Below are positions 26,894 through 35,918 of a stretch of 64,000 bases of DNA, in pieces. The translations under genes were made by a program, and so were the position numbers. Positions within the stretch are counted from its first letter, which is position 1; each line of letters begins with the position of its first letter. Source of the DNA: Dyella dinghuensis (GTDB lineage Bacteria > Pseudomonadota > Gammaproteobacteria > Xanthomonadales > Rhodanobacteraceae); contig NZ_RYZR01000005.1 of NCBI RefSeq assembly GCF_003977615.1, forward strand, positions 620,001 to 684,000, read 5' to 3'. Below the pieces are notes generated by a model. The model ran no database searches. It was given only the letters and a program-made list of their open reading frames with translations, and was not told the DNA's origin.

Positions 26894-27844
26894 ATGTCCT
26901 CTACTCCCGCGCTTGTCGTCGACAATTTGCGCAAAACGTATGGAAACGGCGTCGAAGCGCTCAAAGGCGTCAGCCTGACGGTGCAACCCGGCGACTTCTT
27001 CGCCCTGCTGGGGCCCAATGGCGCCGGCAAGTCCACGCTGATCGGCATTCTCTCCTCGCTGGTGAATTCCACCTCGGGCGATGCGGAGGTCTTCGGCGTA
27101 TCGGTCAACAAACGCCGCAACGAGGCGATGAAGCTGATCGGCCTGGTGCCGCAGGAACTGAACTTCAATCAGTTCGAGAAGCCGTTCGATATCTGCGTGA
27201 ACGAAGCCGGTTTCTACGGCATCCCGCGCAAGATCGCTGCCGAACGCGCCGAGAAGTACCTCAACGAGCTGCGCCTGTGGGACAAGGCACAGCATCAGGC
27301 ACGCATGTTGTCCGGCGGCATGAAGCGCCGGTTGATGATCGCCCGCGCGATGATGAACGAGCCGCGCCTGCTGATTCTGGACGAACCCACCGCCGGCGTG
27401 GACATCGAGATCCGCCGTTCGATGTGGCAATTCATCAGCGGCATCAACGCAGCCGGCACCACGGTGATTCTCACCACGCATTACCTGGAAGAAGCCGAAC
27501 AGCTGTGCCGCAACATCGCGATCATCGATCACGGCAACATCGTCGAAAACACCACGATGAAGCGCCTGCTTTCCAAGCTCGACGTGGAAACCTTCGTACT
27601 CGATGTCGACAACGCCCCGTCACATCTGCCCACCGTGCCAGGCATGACGTTGCGCCGCATGGACGAACACACCATCGAAGCCGAAATGCCACGTACGCAG
27701 GCACTCAACACGCTGTTCGAGGTATTCAGTACCAGCGGCATCAGCGTGACCTCGATGCGCAATAAAACCAACCGTCTGGAAGAACTGTTCGTGCGACTCG
27801 TCGAACATGGCCGCCAAGAGCCGAGCAAGGAGAAAGTGGCGTGA
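26894..27844 (+). CDS. ABC transporter ATP-binding protein, YadG-like
   Basis: A 316-residue ATPase with Walker A GPNGAGKST at residues 40-48, signature LSGGMKRRLMIARAM, Walker B LLILDEPTAGVD and the switch His in LTTHYLEEA. A C-terminal extension of about 80 residues follows, as in YadG. It pairs with the permease that overlaps it by 4 bases. Two starts are possible, ATG at 26882 or 26894; neither has a clear Shine-Dalgarno sequence, which is unusual and may relate to the structured RNA just upstream. Cargo is unknown. Confidence 0.9.
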   Translation: MSSTPALVVDNLRKTYGNGVEALKGVSLTVQPGDFFALLGPNGAGKSTLIGILSSLVNSTSGDAEVFGVSVNKRRNEAMKLIGLVPQELNFNQFEKPFDICVNEAGFYGIPRKIAAERAEKYLNELRLWDKAQHQARMLSGGMKRRLMIARAMMNEPRLLILDEPTAGVDIEIRRSMWQFISGINAAGTTVILTTHYLEEAEQLCRNIAIIDHGNIVENTTMKRLLSKLDVETFVLDVDNAPSHLPTVPGMTLRRMDEHTIEAEMPRTQALNTLFEVFSTSGISVTSMRNKTNRLEELFVRLVEHGRQEPSKEKVA

Positions 27845-28620
27845 GCAACCTGTCCGGCAATCTCATCGCGCTGCACACCATCGTGCGCCGCGAAATCGTA
27901 CGCATCATGCGCATCTGGACGCAGACGCTGATTCCGCCCGCGATCACCATGACGCTGTACTTCGTCATCTTCGGCAAGCTGATAGGTAGCCGCATCGGCA
28001 CGATCCAGGGTGGCTTTACTTACATGCAATACATCGTGCCGGGGCTGGCGATGATGAGCATCATCACTAACAGCTACGGCAACATTTCCAGCTCGTTCTT
28101 CGGCGCCAAGTTCCAGCGCTCGGTGGAAGAGATGCTGGTGTCGCCAATGTCCAACTGGGTGATTCTGCTTGGCTATGTAACGGGTGCGGTGGCGCGTGGA
28201 TTGGTGGTTGGTGTGCTGGTGCTGGTGATTGCCCTGGGATTTACATCGCTGCATATCCAGCATCCGCTCATCACCTTGTTGTCGGTGTTGTTGGGGGCGA
28301 CGATTTTTTCGCTAGCCGGTTTCGTCAACGCGATCTATGCGAAAAAATTCGACGACATCGCGCTCGTTCCCACCTTCGTACTGACGCCGCTGACGTACCT
28401 GGGTGGTGTGTTCTATTCGGTGAGCATGCTTGGCGAGCCATGGCAGGCGATATCGCGTGTCAACCCGATTCTCTACATGGTCAACGCGTTTCGTTACGGT
28501 GTACTGGGCATCAGCGACGTGCAGGTCGGCGTTGCGTTCGCCGTGATGCTGGCGTTCGTGGTTGTGCTGTCGTGGCTGGCGCTGAATCTGCTACGCCGCG
28601 GTGTGGGCCTGCGTTCGTAA
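27841..28620 (+). CDS. ABC-2 type transporter permease, YadH-like
   Basis: A 259-residue permease with six membrane segments, matching the YadH subfamily. The IVRREIVRIMRIWTQTLIPP N-terminal coupling segment, the YMQYIVPGLAMMSIITNSY stretch and the LTPLTYLGGVFYS segment are characteristic. GTG at 27841 overlaps the ATPase stop. Physiological cargo of the E. coli counterpart is not established. Confidence 0.9.
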   Translation: MSNLSGNLIALHTIVRREIVRIMRIWTQTLIPPAITMTLYFVIFGKLIGSRIGTIQGGFTYMQYIVPGLAMMSIITNSYGNISSSFFGAKFQRSVEEMLVSPMSNWVILLGYVTGAVARGLVVGVLVLVIALGFTSLHIQHPLITLLSVLLGATIFSLAGFVNAIYAKKFDDIALVPTFVLTPLTYLGGVFYSVSMLGEPWQAISRVNPILYMVNAFRYGVLGISDVQVGVAFAVMLAFVVVLSWLALNLLRRGVGLRS

Positions 28621-28638
28621 CGGCACGGCCCATCGCTT

Positions 28639-29358
28639 ATGCGCGTCAACAAATACATCAGCGAAGCCGGCCTTTGCTCCCGCCGCGAAGCGGACGAGTG
28701 GCTGCTGGCCGGACGCGTCACCATCAACGGTGAAGTCGTCACCACCGGTGCCAAGGCGCTGGATGGTGACGAAGTACGGGTGGATGGCGAGATCGTCAAA
28801 GCACGCATTCTCGCCAGCACGCCCGGCGCCAAGCGCGCTGTGTACATTGCGCTCAACAAACCCGTCGGCATCACGTGCACGACGGATCAGGACGTCGACG
28901 GCAACATCATCGACTTCGTGGATCATCAGGAACGCATCTTCCCCATTGGTCGGCTCGACAAGGATTCCGAAGGGCTGATCCTGCTGACCAGCAATGGCGA
29001 TATCGTCAACGAAATCCTGCGAGCGGAAAACCATCACGAGAAGGAATATCTCGTGGCCGTGAACAAGGCCGTGACGGATGAGTTTCTCAAGGGCATGGCG
29101 CGCGGTGTACGCATTCACGGCCAGATGACGCAACCCTGCCGCACACGCAGAATCGCCAAGTTCGGCTTCGGTATCGTGCTGACGCAAGGCCTCAACCGGC
29201 AAATCCGCTTGATGGCCGCGGAATTCGGCTATCGCGTCACGCAACTTCGCCGCGTGCGCATCATCAATGTGAAACTCGGTCACCTGAAGCCCGGGCAGTG
29301 GCGCAATCTCACCGACGCCGAATTGAAAAGCCTGCTGCCCAACCGCACGCAGTGGTGA
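28639..29358 (+). CDS. rluF: 23S rRNA pseudouridine synthase RluF
   Basis: Converts uridine (E. coli position 2604) of 23S rRNA to pseudouridine. The 239-residue product has an N-terminal S4 domain (RVNKYISEAGLCSRREAD), the ALNKPVG motif, and the catalytic Asp D107 in IGRLDKDSEGL. It then shows HEKEYLV and the QGLNRQIR motif. It aligns closely with E. coli RluF but lacks the basic C-terminal extension of the latter. It starts 18 bases after the YadH-like gene. Confidence 0.93.
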   Translation: MRVNKYISEAGLCSRREADEWLLAGRVTINGEVVTTGAKALDGDEVRVDGEIVKARILASTPGAKRAVYIALNKPVGITCTTDQDVDGNIIDFVDHQERIFPIGRLDKDSEGLILLTSNGDIVNEILRAENHHEKEYLVAVNKAVTDEFLKGMARGVRIHGQMTQPCRTRRIAKFGFGIVLTQGLNRQIRLMAAEFGYRVTQLRRVRIINVKLGHLKPGQWRNLTDAELKSLLPNRTQW

Positions 29359-29387
29359 TGTGAACCACTGCGCCTTGATAGCGGCGC

Positions 29388-30941
29388 TTAGTGCCGCTTG
29401 CGCAGCGGCACGTCTCGCAACATCCACGCGGCGGCAAAGGCGAGCACGATCACGCACGCAGCCACCATGTAGACATAGTGCAGCGCGCCGCCGAATGCGT
29501 TGAGATAAATGCCACGCAACGCATCGGGCAACTGGTGTACACCTTGCGGACCCATCGAATGCGGCAGGACGGCATCGTGCGGAAGCGTATCGGCCAGCTT
29601 CGTGTGCAGCTGATTGGTGAACAACGCACCGAACGCCGCCACGCCGATCGAACCGCCGATGGAACGAAATAAGGTGGCGCCAGACGTCGCCACACCGATG
29701 TATTTGAAGTCCACCGCGTTCTGCACAGCAAGAATCAACACCTGCATTACCATGCCCAGGCCCATGCCGAGCAGGCAGATGTACATGTAAAGCAGCCACA
29801 CCGACGTGTCGTTGTTGAGCGTCGCAAGCAAGCCCATCGCCACGCACGCGAGCAGCGTGCCGACAATCGGGAAGACGCGATAGCGGCCTATCTTGCTGAT
29901 CAGTCGCCCGCTCACGATCGAGGTGAGCATCAAACCGCACATCATCGGCAGCAGCTGCATGCCGGCTTCCGATGGGGTCGAGTTTTTCACGACCTGCAGA
30001 TAGAGCGGCAGGAACGTCATGCCACCGAACAACGATGTACCGATAATGAAACCGATCAGGCAGCACAACAGGAACGTGCGCTCCTTGAACAGGTGCAGTG
30101 GAATGATTGGTTCGGAAGCGTGGCGCTCCTCATAGATGAAACCGCCAAGCGCAATAAGACCGAACACCAGCGTGAACCACAATTGTCCCGAGTCCCACGG
30201 CAAAATCACGCCACCTTGCGTCGTAAACAAAATAATGCACGTCAGCCCTGTCGCAAGAAAGCCGGCGCCCATGTAGTCAATCTCATGCTTTACCTGTGCG
30301 CTGTGTGGCTTGAACACAGCGCCGATCACCGCCAGCGCCACGATGCCGAGCGGCAAATTGATGTAGAAAATCCAGCGCCATGACAGATGTTCGACCAGGA
30401 AGCCGCCGATCAGCGGACCGATCACGGTCGCCAATCCAAACACGCCACCGAACATGCCTTGATAGCGTCCGCGTTCGGCTGGCGGAATGACGTCGCCGAT
30501 CGCCGCCATCGTCACCACGAGCAAACCACCGCCGCCGAGGCCCTGCAGCGCGCGCATCAGAATGAGTTCCGTCATGTTCTGCGCGAGGCCGCAAAGAATC
30601 GAGCCGCCGAGGAACAAGACGATTGCCGCCTGCAAAACAATCTTTCGGCCGAACAGATCGCCAAACTTCCCGTAGAGCGGCACGACGATCGTCGATGTCA
30701 GCAAGTACGCGGTGACCACCCACGACAGATTCTCCAAGCCACCCAATTCCCCCACGATGGTGGGGAGCGCGGTGGAGACGATGGTTTGATCGAGGGCCGC
30801 CAACAACATCACCAGCAGCAGCGCCGAAAACAGCAGCCGGATAGGCGGATGCTCGCGCACTGGTTCAGATGCTGGTGAGGACGCGCCCCCGCCTGCGACG
30901 GTGGGGCGTTCTTCTTCGATAACGGGCAAATCTACGCTCAT
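29388..30941 (-). CDS. DHA2-family multidrug efflux transporter (EmrB/QacA type)
   Basis: A 517-residue major facilitator with 14 membrane segments. Segment one carries [19 protein letters not shown] (motif D1), followed by [10 protein letters not shown] (motif A) and GLGGGGL plus [10 protein letters not shown] (motif C), the antiporter signatures of the proton-driven drug exporter DHA2 family. ATG at 30941 is favoured over an upstream TTG/ATG near 30989 that would enter the divergent regulatory region. The adjacent divergent TetR gene is its likely local repressor. Substrates are unknown. Confidence 0.9.
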   Translation of the reverse strand: MSVDLPVIEEERPTVAGGGASSPASEPVREHPPIRLLFSALLLVMLLAALDQTIVSTALPTIVGELGGLENLSWVVTAYLLTSTIVVPLYGKFGDLFGRKIVLQAAIVLFLGGSILCGLAQNMTELILMRALQGLGGGGLLVVTMAAIGDVIPPAERGRYQGMFGGVFGLATVIGPLIGGFLVEHLSWRWIFYINLPLGIVALAVIGAVFKPHSAQVKHEIDYMGAGFLATGLTCIILFTTQGGVILPWDSGQLWFTLVFGLIALGGFIYEERHASEPIIPLHLFKERTFLLCCLIGFIIGTSLFGGMTFLPLYLQVVKNSTPSEAGMQLLPMMCGLMLTSIVSGRLISKIGRYRVFPIVGTLLACVAMGLLATLNNDTSVWLLYMYICLLGMGLGMVMQVLILAVQNAVDFKYIGVATSGATLFRSIGGSIGVAAFGALFTNQLHTKLADTLPHDAVLPHSMGPQGVHQLPDALRGIYLNAFGGALHYVYMVAACVIVLAFAAAWMLRDVPLRKRH

Positions 30942-30960
30942 GAGCAGTCGATTGAAATTA

Positions 30961-30978
30961 ATTAATGACTTGGTTAAT
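30961..30978. promoter_or_regulatory. Candidate TetR operator between efflux pump and regulator
   Basis: ATTAATGACTTGGTTAAT is an imperfect palindrome (ATTAA and TTAAT arms) within an AT-rich divergent promoter segment in otherwise GC-rich DNA. Its position between the pump gene and the divergent tetR gene fits an operator for both. Confidence 0.45.
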
Positions 30979-31004
30979 ATATATTGCACTACTCAGTACA
31001 GTCA

Positions 31005-31721
31005 ATGGCCGTGGACATGGTGGCTCGAAACGCCGACAAATCAGCCCTTCGTACGCCCAGAAGCCGCGTCAAGCGTCAAATCGAGCCGCGCCGCCCCGGT
31101 CGTCCAACAGGTGCCGTGAGCGGACCGGAACAACGCAATCGACTACTCGACACCGCGCTCGCGCTGTTTGCCAAACAAGGCATCGTCGACACCCCACTTT
31201 CAGCGATTGCACGCGAAGCGGGCGTCACGCCCGCCATGCTGCATTACTACTTCAAGACGCGCGATCAGCTGCTCGATGTACTCATAGATGAACGCATTCA
31301 ACCGCGCCGCATCGCCGTCAGCGAGATGTTCAAGATGGACGAAGGCGAACCCGTCACCGTCATCACACGACTGGCGGAAAAGATGATGCAAACCGCGACG
31401 GAACATCCCTGGTTCCCTTCGCTATGGATGCGCGAAGTGTTCAGCGATAACGGTGTGCTCAGGCAACGCATCATCAAGCGCTACGGAAAACTGCATCACC
31501 AAGGTGCCATTGATTGCATTGCGCACTGGCAGGCCGAAGGCCGTCTCAATCCGGACATCGAACCGGCGTTGGTGTTCATCTCGATTCTGGGCCTGACGAT
31601 CATGCCCTTGATTGCCGTATCGTCCTGGCACACAGATCCTTCGCGGCCCACGCTGGGGGCGTCGGACGTTGCTCGACACGCCGTCGCCCTGCTCTCGAAC
31701 GGTGTCGGTCCGAAACGTTGA
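31005..31721 (+). CDS. TetR/AcrR-family transcriptional regulator
   Basis: A 238-residue regulator with an N-terminal HTH: LLDTALALFAKQGIVDTPLSAIAREAGVT followed by PAMLHYYFKTRDQLLD, which is the classical TetR recognition region. The ligand-binding part is variable. A basic Arg/Pro-rich extension of about 35 residues precedes the HTH. ATG codons at 31005 and 31017 are both possible starts. Divergence from the DHA2 pump gene suggests it represses that pump and itself. Confidence 0.85.
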   Translation: MAVDMVARNADKSALRTPRSRVKRQIEPRRPGRPTGAVSGPEQRNRLLDTALALFAKQGIVDTPLSAIAREAGVTPAMLHYYFKTRDQLLDVLIDERIQPRRIAVSEMFKMDEGEPVTVITRLAEKMMQTATEHPWFPSLWMREVFSDNGVLRQRIIKRYGKLHHQGAIDCIAHWQAEGRLNPDIEPALVFISILGLTIMPLIAVSSWHTDPSRPTLGASDVARHAVALLSNGVGPKR

Positions 31722-31756
31722 CCGAATCGTCAATCATTTTTCGCCGAATAAACTGC

Positions 31757-31793
31757 AAAAAAAGCCCGACCGCAAAGGCCGGGCTCTTTTTTT
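31757..31793. terminator. Bidirectional rho-independent terminator
   Basis: AGCCCG (31763-31768) pairs with CGGGCT (31780-31785), with a further CC/GG inside. It is flanked by A7 on the left and a T-run on the right, so it terminates tetR rightward and the S53 peptidase leftward. Confidence 0.88.
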
Positions 31794-31836
31794 GTTCTGA
31801 TAAAAAACGATGCGCGTCCCTGCGCATCACATGCAC

Positions 31837-34401
31837 TCAGAATGTCACGCTCCAGTTGTTCAAGGTGCCGTAGTCGCCGTAATACTCCGGATCGTTGTCG
31901 ATCACTTTCAGCTTCCACGTACCGTTTGCCTTTTCGCCCGAGGCGTTCACGGTAAACGTCTTGTTGATGTTGCCGTTGTCCTCATAGTTCGGCTTCTGCA
32001 GGACCGCGTAGTCGCCGCTCGGTGCGTACAGCACGATCTCCAGATCGCCCGACCAGTTGTGCGTAATGTTCACGTGCACCTGCAGGTTGGACGGCGCATT
32101 GCCCGATTCACCCGTTACCGCAATGTTGCTGGTGATGGTGGCGTTGTCGTTGATCGTCACCGGCGTGTTGTTGGAGAACACACCCGTACCGCCGCCACTG
32201 CTGCTTACCGTCACCGAGTTGCTGGTGCTGTTGGTAGCACCGGTGTTGTCGGTCACCTGCAACGTCACCGTGTACGTACCGGCTGCCGTGTAGGTGTGAC
32301 TTGGGCTGGCGGACGTGGACGTGCTGCCGTCGCCGAAATTCCACGAATAGCCGCTGATGGTGCCGCCGGTATCGGTGGAGGTGTTGGTGAACGCAACGGC
32401 GAGACCGCTCACGCTATCGGTGAAGCTCGCCACCGGCTTGCCGGTAGCACCCGACGACACCGTGACCGAACCGGTCTTGGTGTTGGTGGCACCGGTGTTG
32501 TCAGTCACCTGCAGCGTTACCGTGTACGTACCGGCGGCGGTGTAGGTGTGGCTCGGGCTGGCCGAGGTGGAGGTGCTGCCGTCACCGAAGTTCCACGAAT
32601 ACGCGTCGATCGTGCCGCCGGTATCGGTAGACGTGTTGGTGAAGGACACCGCCAGGCCGCTCACCGAATCGGTGAAGTTTGCAACCGGACTGCCACCCGA
32701 CGAAGTGCCGCCGTTGGCGAGCGTGGCGAACTGACTGGTGATCACGCTGCCCCAGCCGGTGGTGTAGTCCCAACCGGTCGCTGCGGATTCACCGGAGTTG
32801 TTGCCCGACGTGACGTCGTGGAACGCCGCGGCATAGTTCGCCGACGACGACTGTGCCACCTTGTAGAACACCGGCGCGGCGAAACCGAGGCTGGTGCCAT
32901 CGGCCTGCAGAACGCGTGCCCACACGCTCAACGCAAGCGGCGCAGCAAGGCTGGTACCGCCGATCTGCTGATTGGCTGCACCGTCGACGGTGACCAACGC
33001 ACCGCTATCCGGGCTCGCGTTGAAAGCAACATCCGGCACACCGCGATAGGTCTGATTGGTGATGCCCGACACACCCTTCTGCCAGCTCGGAATCGGCTCG
33101 AACGTGCTCGGGCTGCCACCGGTGGCACCCTCGTTCTCGCTGAGGTTGTTCCACACGGTTTCGCTCGACCACGTCGTGGTGCCGGTGGTGTACAGCTCCG
33201 TGCCACCCACCGCGGTGACGTATTGCGAACTTGCCGGCCAGCTTGGCGTTACGCCGCCATTGCCGCACTCATCCGCGCCCGAGTCGCCAGCGGAGACGAA
33301 GAACGTCTGACCTTGTGCCACGGCCTGCTTGAACGTGGTGTCGTTCGATGCTGCCGAACCGTCGGACTGCGAATCGGTTTCGCACTCGCCCAGCGATACG
33401 TCGACGGCCTTGATGATGTTGTCCGACACCACTTGCGCGTAGTCAGTTTGCAGATCCGCATCGTCCAGTGATGCCGCGACGTAGAAGTAATACTGCGTCA
33501 CACCGGTGAATGCGATGATGTCCTGGCTATCCAAGTCCCATTCGCCATCGCCGCTGGTGTCGCTACCAGAGGTGTTGCCCTTTAGCGTGAGCGTAACGCT
33601 CGGCAAACCGGCCGAGGAGAGGTAAGACTTCACGTCGCTCTCGACGTTGGTCATCGAACCTTCCGACACCGAACCGATCGGCACCGACGTCACTTTCGCC
33701 AGACTGCTGGCGCCGTAGATCACCGGAAAATCGGTGGGATTGTGACCGACAGCGGTGCCGGTTGCATTCGGCTTCGTGGCATTCATGTGCGCCACGATCG
33801 GATCGGCATAACGCGCAAACACATGCGAGGTATGCACGTTCTGCACACCCAACACGGCATGCACAATGCCCTGCAAGTTGGCAGGGATCTTCACGTCGCT
33901 GTTGTTGGCGTAAGCATCGCGGCCGTCATGCGTCTTCACGTGCACGAACGACGTGTTGAACGCGGCCTGTGCCGTATCGGCATGGCCATCCGCTTGCACG
34001 TAGGCATTGTTCGCACCGATCTGCACATTCGAGAAACCCGCCTTGGTCAGATACGCAGCGACCTGCTGTGCCTGATCTGCCGTCGGCGCGTATTGCGCGT
34101 TGAACTGGGCGGAGGTCAGCGGCTTGAAACCGGGTTTTGCAAGGTAATTGTCCAGCTGCTGTTCGTTACGCAGCTTCAATGTGAGAACCACATGCAGCGG
34201 TTGTGCAAACGCCAGCGGACCGACCACCTGATCGCCCTGACGCAACGACACAGCCGGGTGGATGGACACCAAGGCTGCATTGGTTGCGCTCGGGACAGCG
34301 ACGCTGTCTGCAACCGGTTGCGCCATGGCGCCCACGGAACCGAGCATGGATATGCCCAGCGCAGCAATCAGCGTTTTGATACGAAGTTGACTACTCGGCA
34401 T
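31837..34401 (-). CDS. Secreted S53 (sedolisin/kumamolisin-like) peptidase with two PKD domains and a P domain
   Basis: An 854-residue secreted serine-carboxyl peptidase active at acidic pH in known members. Order: signal peptide to about 28; inhibitory pro-domain about 45-205; catalytic domain about 220-565; PKD domains about 571-650 and 655-733; C-terminal P/proprotein-convertase-like domain about 740-854. The catalytic residues are E287 and D291 (GEWDLD), the oxyanion Asp D373 (SAGDSG) and S484 (GGTSLAAP). The DxTxGxN-type calcium region appears as HDVTSGNNSG...TGWG. The two PKD domains are an 84-residue tandem repeat. GGGAG precedes the start. Export through Sec and then the nearby type II system is plausible but inferred. 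Confidence 0.92.
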   Translation of the reverse strand: MPSSQLRIKTLIAALGISMLGSVGAMAQPVADSVAVPSATNAALVSIHPAVSLRQGDQVVGPLAFAQPLHVVLTLKLRNEQQLDNYLAKPGFKPLTSAQFNAQYAPTADQAQQVAAYLTKAGFSNVQIGANNAYVQADGHADTAQAAFNTSFVHVKTHDGRDAYANNSDVKIPANLQGIVHAVLGVQNVHTSHVFARYADPIVAHMNATKPNATGTAVGHNPTDFPVIYGASSLAKVTSVPIGSVSEGSMTNVESDVKSYLSSAGLPSVTLTLKGNTSGSDTSGDGEWDLDSQDIIAFTGVTQYYFYVAASLDDADLQTDYAQVVSDNIIKAVDVSLGECETDSQSDGSAASNDTTFKQAVAQGQTFFVSAGDSGADECGNGGVTPSWPASSQYVTAVGGTELYTTGTTTWSSETVWNNLSENEGATGGSPSTFEPIPSWQKGVSGITNQTYRGVPDVAFNASPDSGALVTVDGAANQQIGGTSLAAPLALSVWARVLQADGTSLGFAAPVFYKVAQSSSANYAAAFHDVTSGNNSGESAATGWDYTTGWGSVITSQFATLANGGTSSGGSPVANFTDSVSGLAVSFTNTSTDTGGTIDAYSWNFGDGSTSTSASPSHTYTAAGTYTVTLQVTDNTGATNTKTGSVTVSSGATGKPVASFTDSVSGLAVAFTNTSTDTGGTISGYSWNFGDGSTSTSASPSHTYTAAGTYTVTLQVTDNTGATNSTSNSVTVSSSGGGTGVFSNNTPVTINDNATITSNIAVTGESGNAPSNLQVHVNITHNWSGDLEIVLYAPSGDYAVLQKPNYEDNGNINKTFTVNASGEKANGTWKLKVIDNDPEYYGDYGTLNNWSVTF
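32182..32685 (-). repeat. Tandem 252-bp repeat encoding two PKD domains
   Basis: Two adjacent units of 252 bp (32434-32685 and 32182-32433) encode near-identical 84-residue segments starting VANFTDSVSG and VASFTDSVSG. Most nucleotide differences are silent, which indicates an in-frame duplication within the peptidase gene followed by limited drift or conversion. Confidence 0.88.
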
Positions 34402-35154
34402 TTCTAACTCCCCAGGAATTTGGAGACAAAACGACCCTTCTGAGGTCGCATGTACCCCATAACAGTTAAGTCGCGTTAGGACGCGACGCCTTGTGTTTCG
34501 CTAGATGCCTAACGATTCCTCGAGTCTCGGCATGCCGCTGCTCCCCCTGCACTCCCAATGCAGCCAGTGCCGACCCATCACTCGAACGACGCGTACCCCT
34601 AACTTGCAAAGCGTCATCGCGGAATCATTCGCCGCGTGCTCCATGCAGCGAATACTTGCGAAAGTATCTTTCGAAGAATCCTGCGTCAAGCCGACGCGAT
34701 AGAACCGATGCGACGAAACTAATCACTATTTCTTCTTCGCATCGCGCACGCGAATGTCGTCGTTGCATTCACAAAAATTAATGCACGACGTCAGCACGGA
34801 GACAGCGTTGATGTTATCGATAGCATGCGCTTCTCGTAGTCAACAAGCATTGTGTTTTCCTCGTGAAAACAGCTTGTTTTGAGCGCTCTTTGGCGTCTAC
34901 GCCGTGTGAACGACCACGAGATGAAAAATCGCGAAAGGTGATGAATAAAACATCATTCACCGTTCACAATGAGACCTAGTCGACAGTGCACCGCAAGGCT
35001 CATGCAAGCGAGCGTTTTGAAAGTGTCATCGCTTCTGCACATCTCAATGCACATTCGCACGATCCAAAGTTTCATACGTTTGTGCATGCAACATCATCGC
35101 GCGACATTGCGCTGCGCGAAAAATGATGAACCGTTGCTAACGCACGTGTTGCGA
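34402..35154. other. 750-base gene-free, AT-richer region
   Basis: No reading frame here looks like a protein. Next to the peptidase start lie its ribosome site and a 7-bp hairpin GTCGCGT-TAGG-ACGCGAC (34470-34487) that would be in its leader. The section 34700-35110 is distinctly AT-richer than its surroundings. It contains a nested palindrome: TGTGAAC (34905-34911) with GTTCACA (34962-34968), enclosing GGTGA/TCACC. It may hold promoters and operators for the peptidase, or be transferred DNA; I see no transposase or att site. Confidence 0.5.
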
Positions 35155-35853
35155 TCAGGTATCGAGACGCACGCCGAGCTTGGCAAGCCGGCGTAAACCA
35201 TCCGGCGTCGGCAGCAATGCGCGATTGCGATGTGCGCGACGAAGCCATCCAGCATCAAGCATGGCACCTGTAATCGCCACACCCAGCGGACCACCGAGAT
35301 GCAGGCGGCGTTCGGTCCAATCCAGACAGCCGCGTCCGCGTAAACGCAGCAGCTGAAGCGCAGGCGTGGCCTCGAAGCCCGCACTTACCAGCGCGTCGGT
35401 GGCGGCGGGTTGCAGCGACATGCCGTCGCTTCCCGCATGCAGCCAGCCGCGCTCCAGCCACGCTTCGCACAGTGCAACGCCCAATTGACCGGCAAGATGC
35501 CGATAACAGGTCCGCGCACGACACAGTGCGGGATCGCGCGCTGCGGCCGACGACGCCGTGCGATTTGCATGCGGAAGTGCCATCGCTTCCAGCCATGCCG
35601 CAACATCGTCGTTCGCCAGCCGAAAATAGCGGTGGCGTCCCTGCTCATGCAAACCGAGCAGACCGCCATCAAGCAAGCGCTTAAGATGCGCACTCGCCGT
35701 CGCGGCACTGACGCCTGCGACACGCGCCAATTCGCCAGCGGGACGCATCGTGCCATCCATTAGCGCGAGCAACATCGCCGCCCTGGCCGGTTCCGCCAGC
35801 ATGGAACCCAGCTCGGCAAGCTGATAGCGATTGAGTGGGCTGACTTCGGTCAT
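35155..35853 (-). CDS. ArsR-family winged-helix regulator with C-terminal extension
   Basis: A 232-residue regulator. The N-terminal 90 residues form an ArsR winged helix (LAEPARAAMLLALMDG, then RPAGELARVAGVSAATASAHLKRLLDGGLL and the wing GRHRYFRL). The remaining 140 residues carry ARTCYRHLAGQLGV, which includes a Cys in the ligand region, and two further regions of a conserved ArsR-associated domain. No CxC metal motif is present in the recognition helix, so metal sensing is not indicated. ATG at 35853 is preferred; 35871 is possible. Its target is unknown. Confidence 0.85.
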   Translation of the reverse strand: MTEVSPLNRYQLAELGSMLAEPARAAMLLALMDGTMRPAGELARVAGVSAATASAHLKRLLDGGLLGLHEQGRHRYFRLANDDVAAWLEAMALPHANRTASSAAARDPALCRARTCYRHLAGQLGVALCEAWLERGWLHAGSDGMSLQPAATDALVSAGFEATPALQLLRLRGRGCLDWTERRLHLGGPLGVAITGAMLDAGWLRRAHRNRALLPTPDGLRRLAKLGVRLDT

Positions 35854-35918
35854 GGGGCACAGTCTAGCCATCGTGCGTCGTCAACGCTTCGTTAGCAGCC
35901 GAAGCTTTTTGGCAACGA

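Noticed and set aside
31810-33471. 553-codon plus-strand frame opposite the S53 peptidase
   Set aside because: Antisense to the peptidase's PKD repeats; its repetitive Arg/Val/Gly composition mirrors those repeats rather than a protein.
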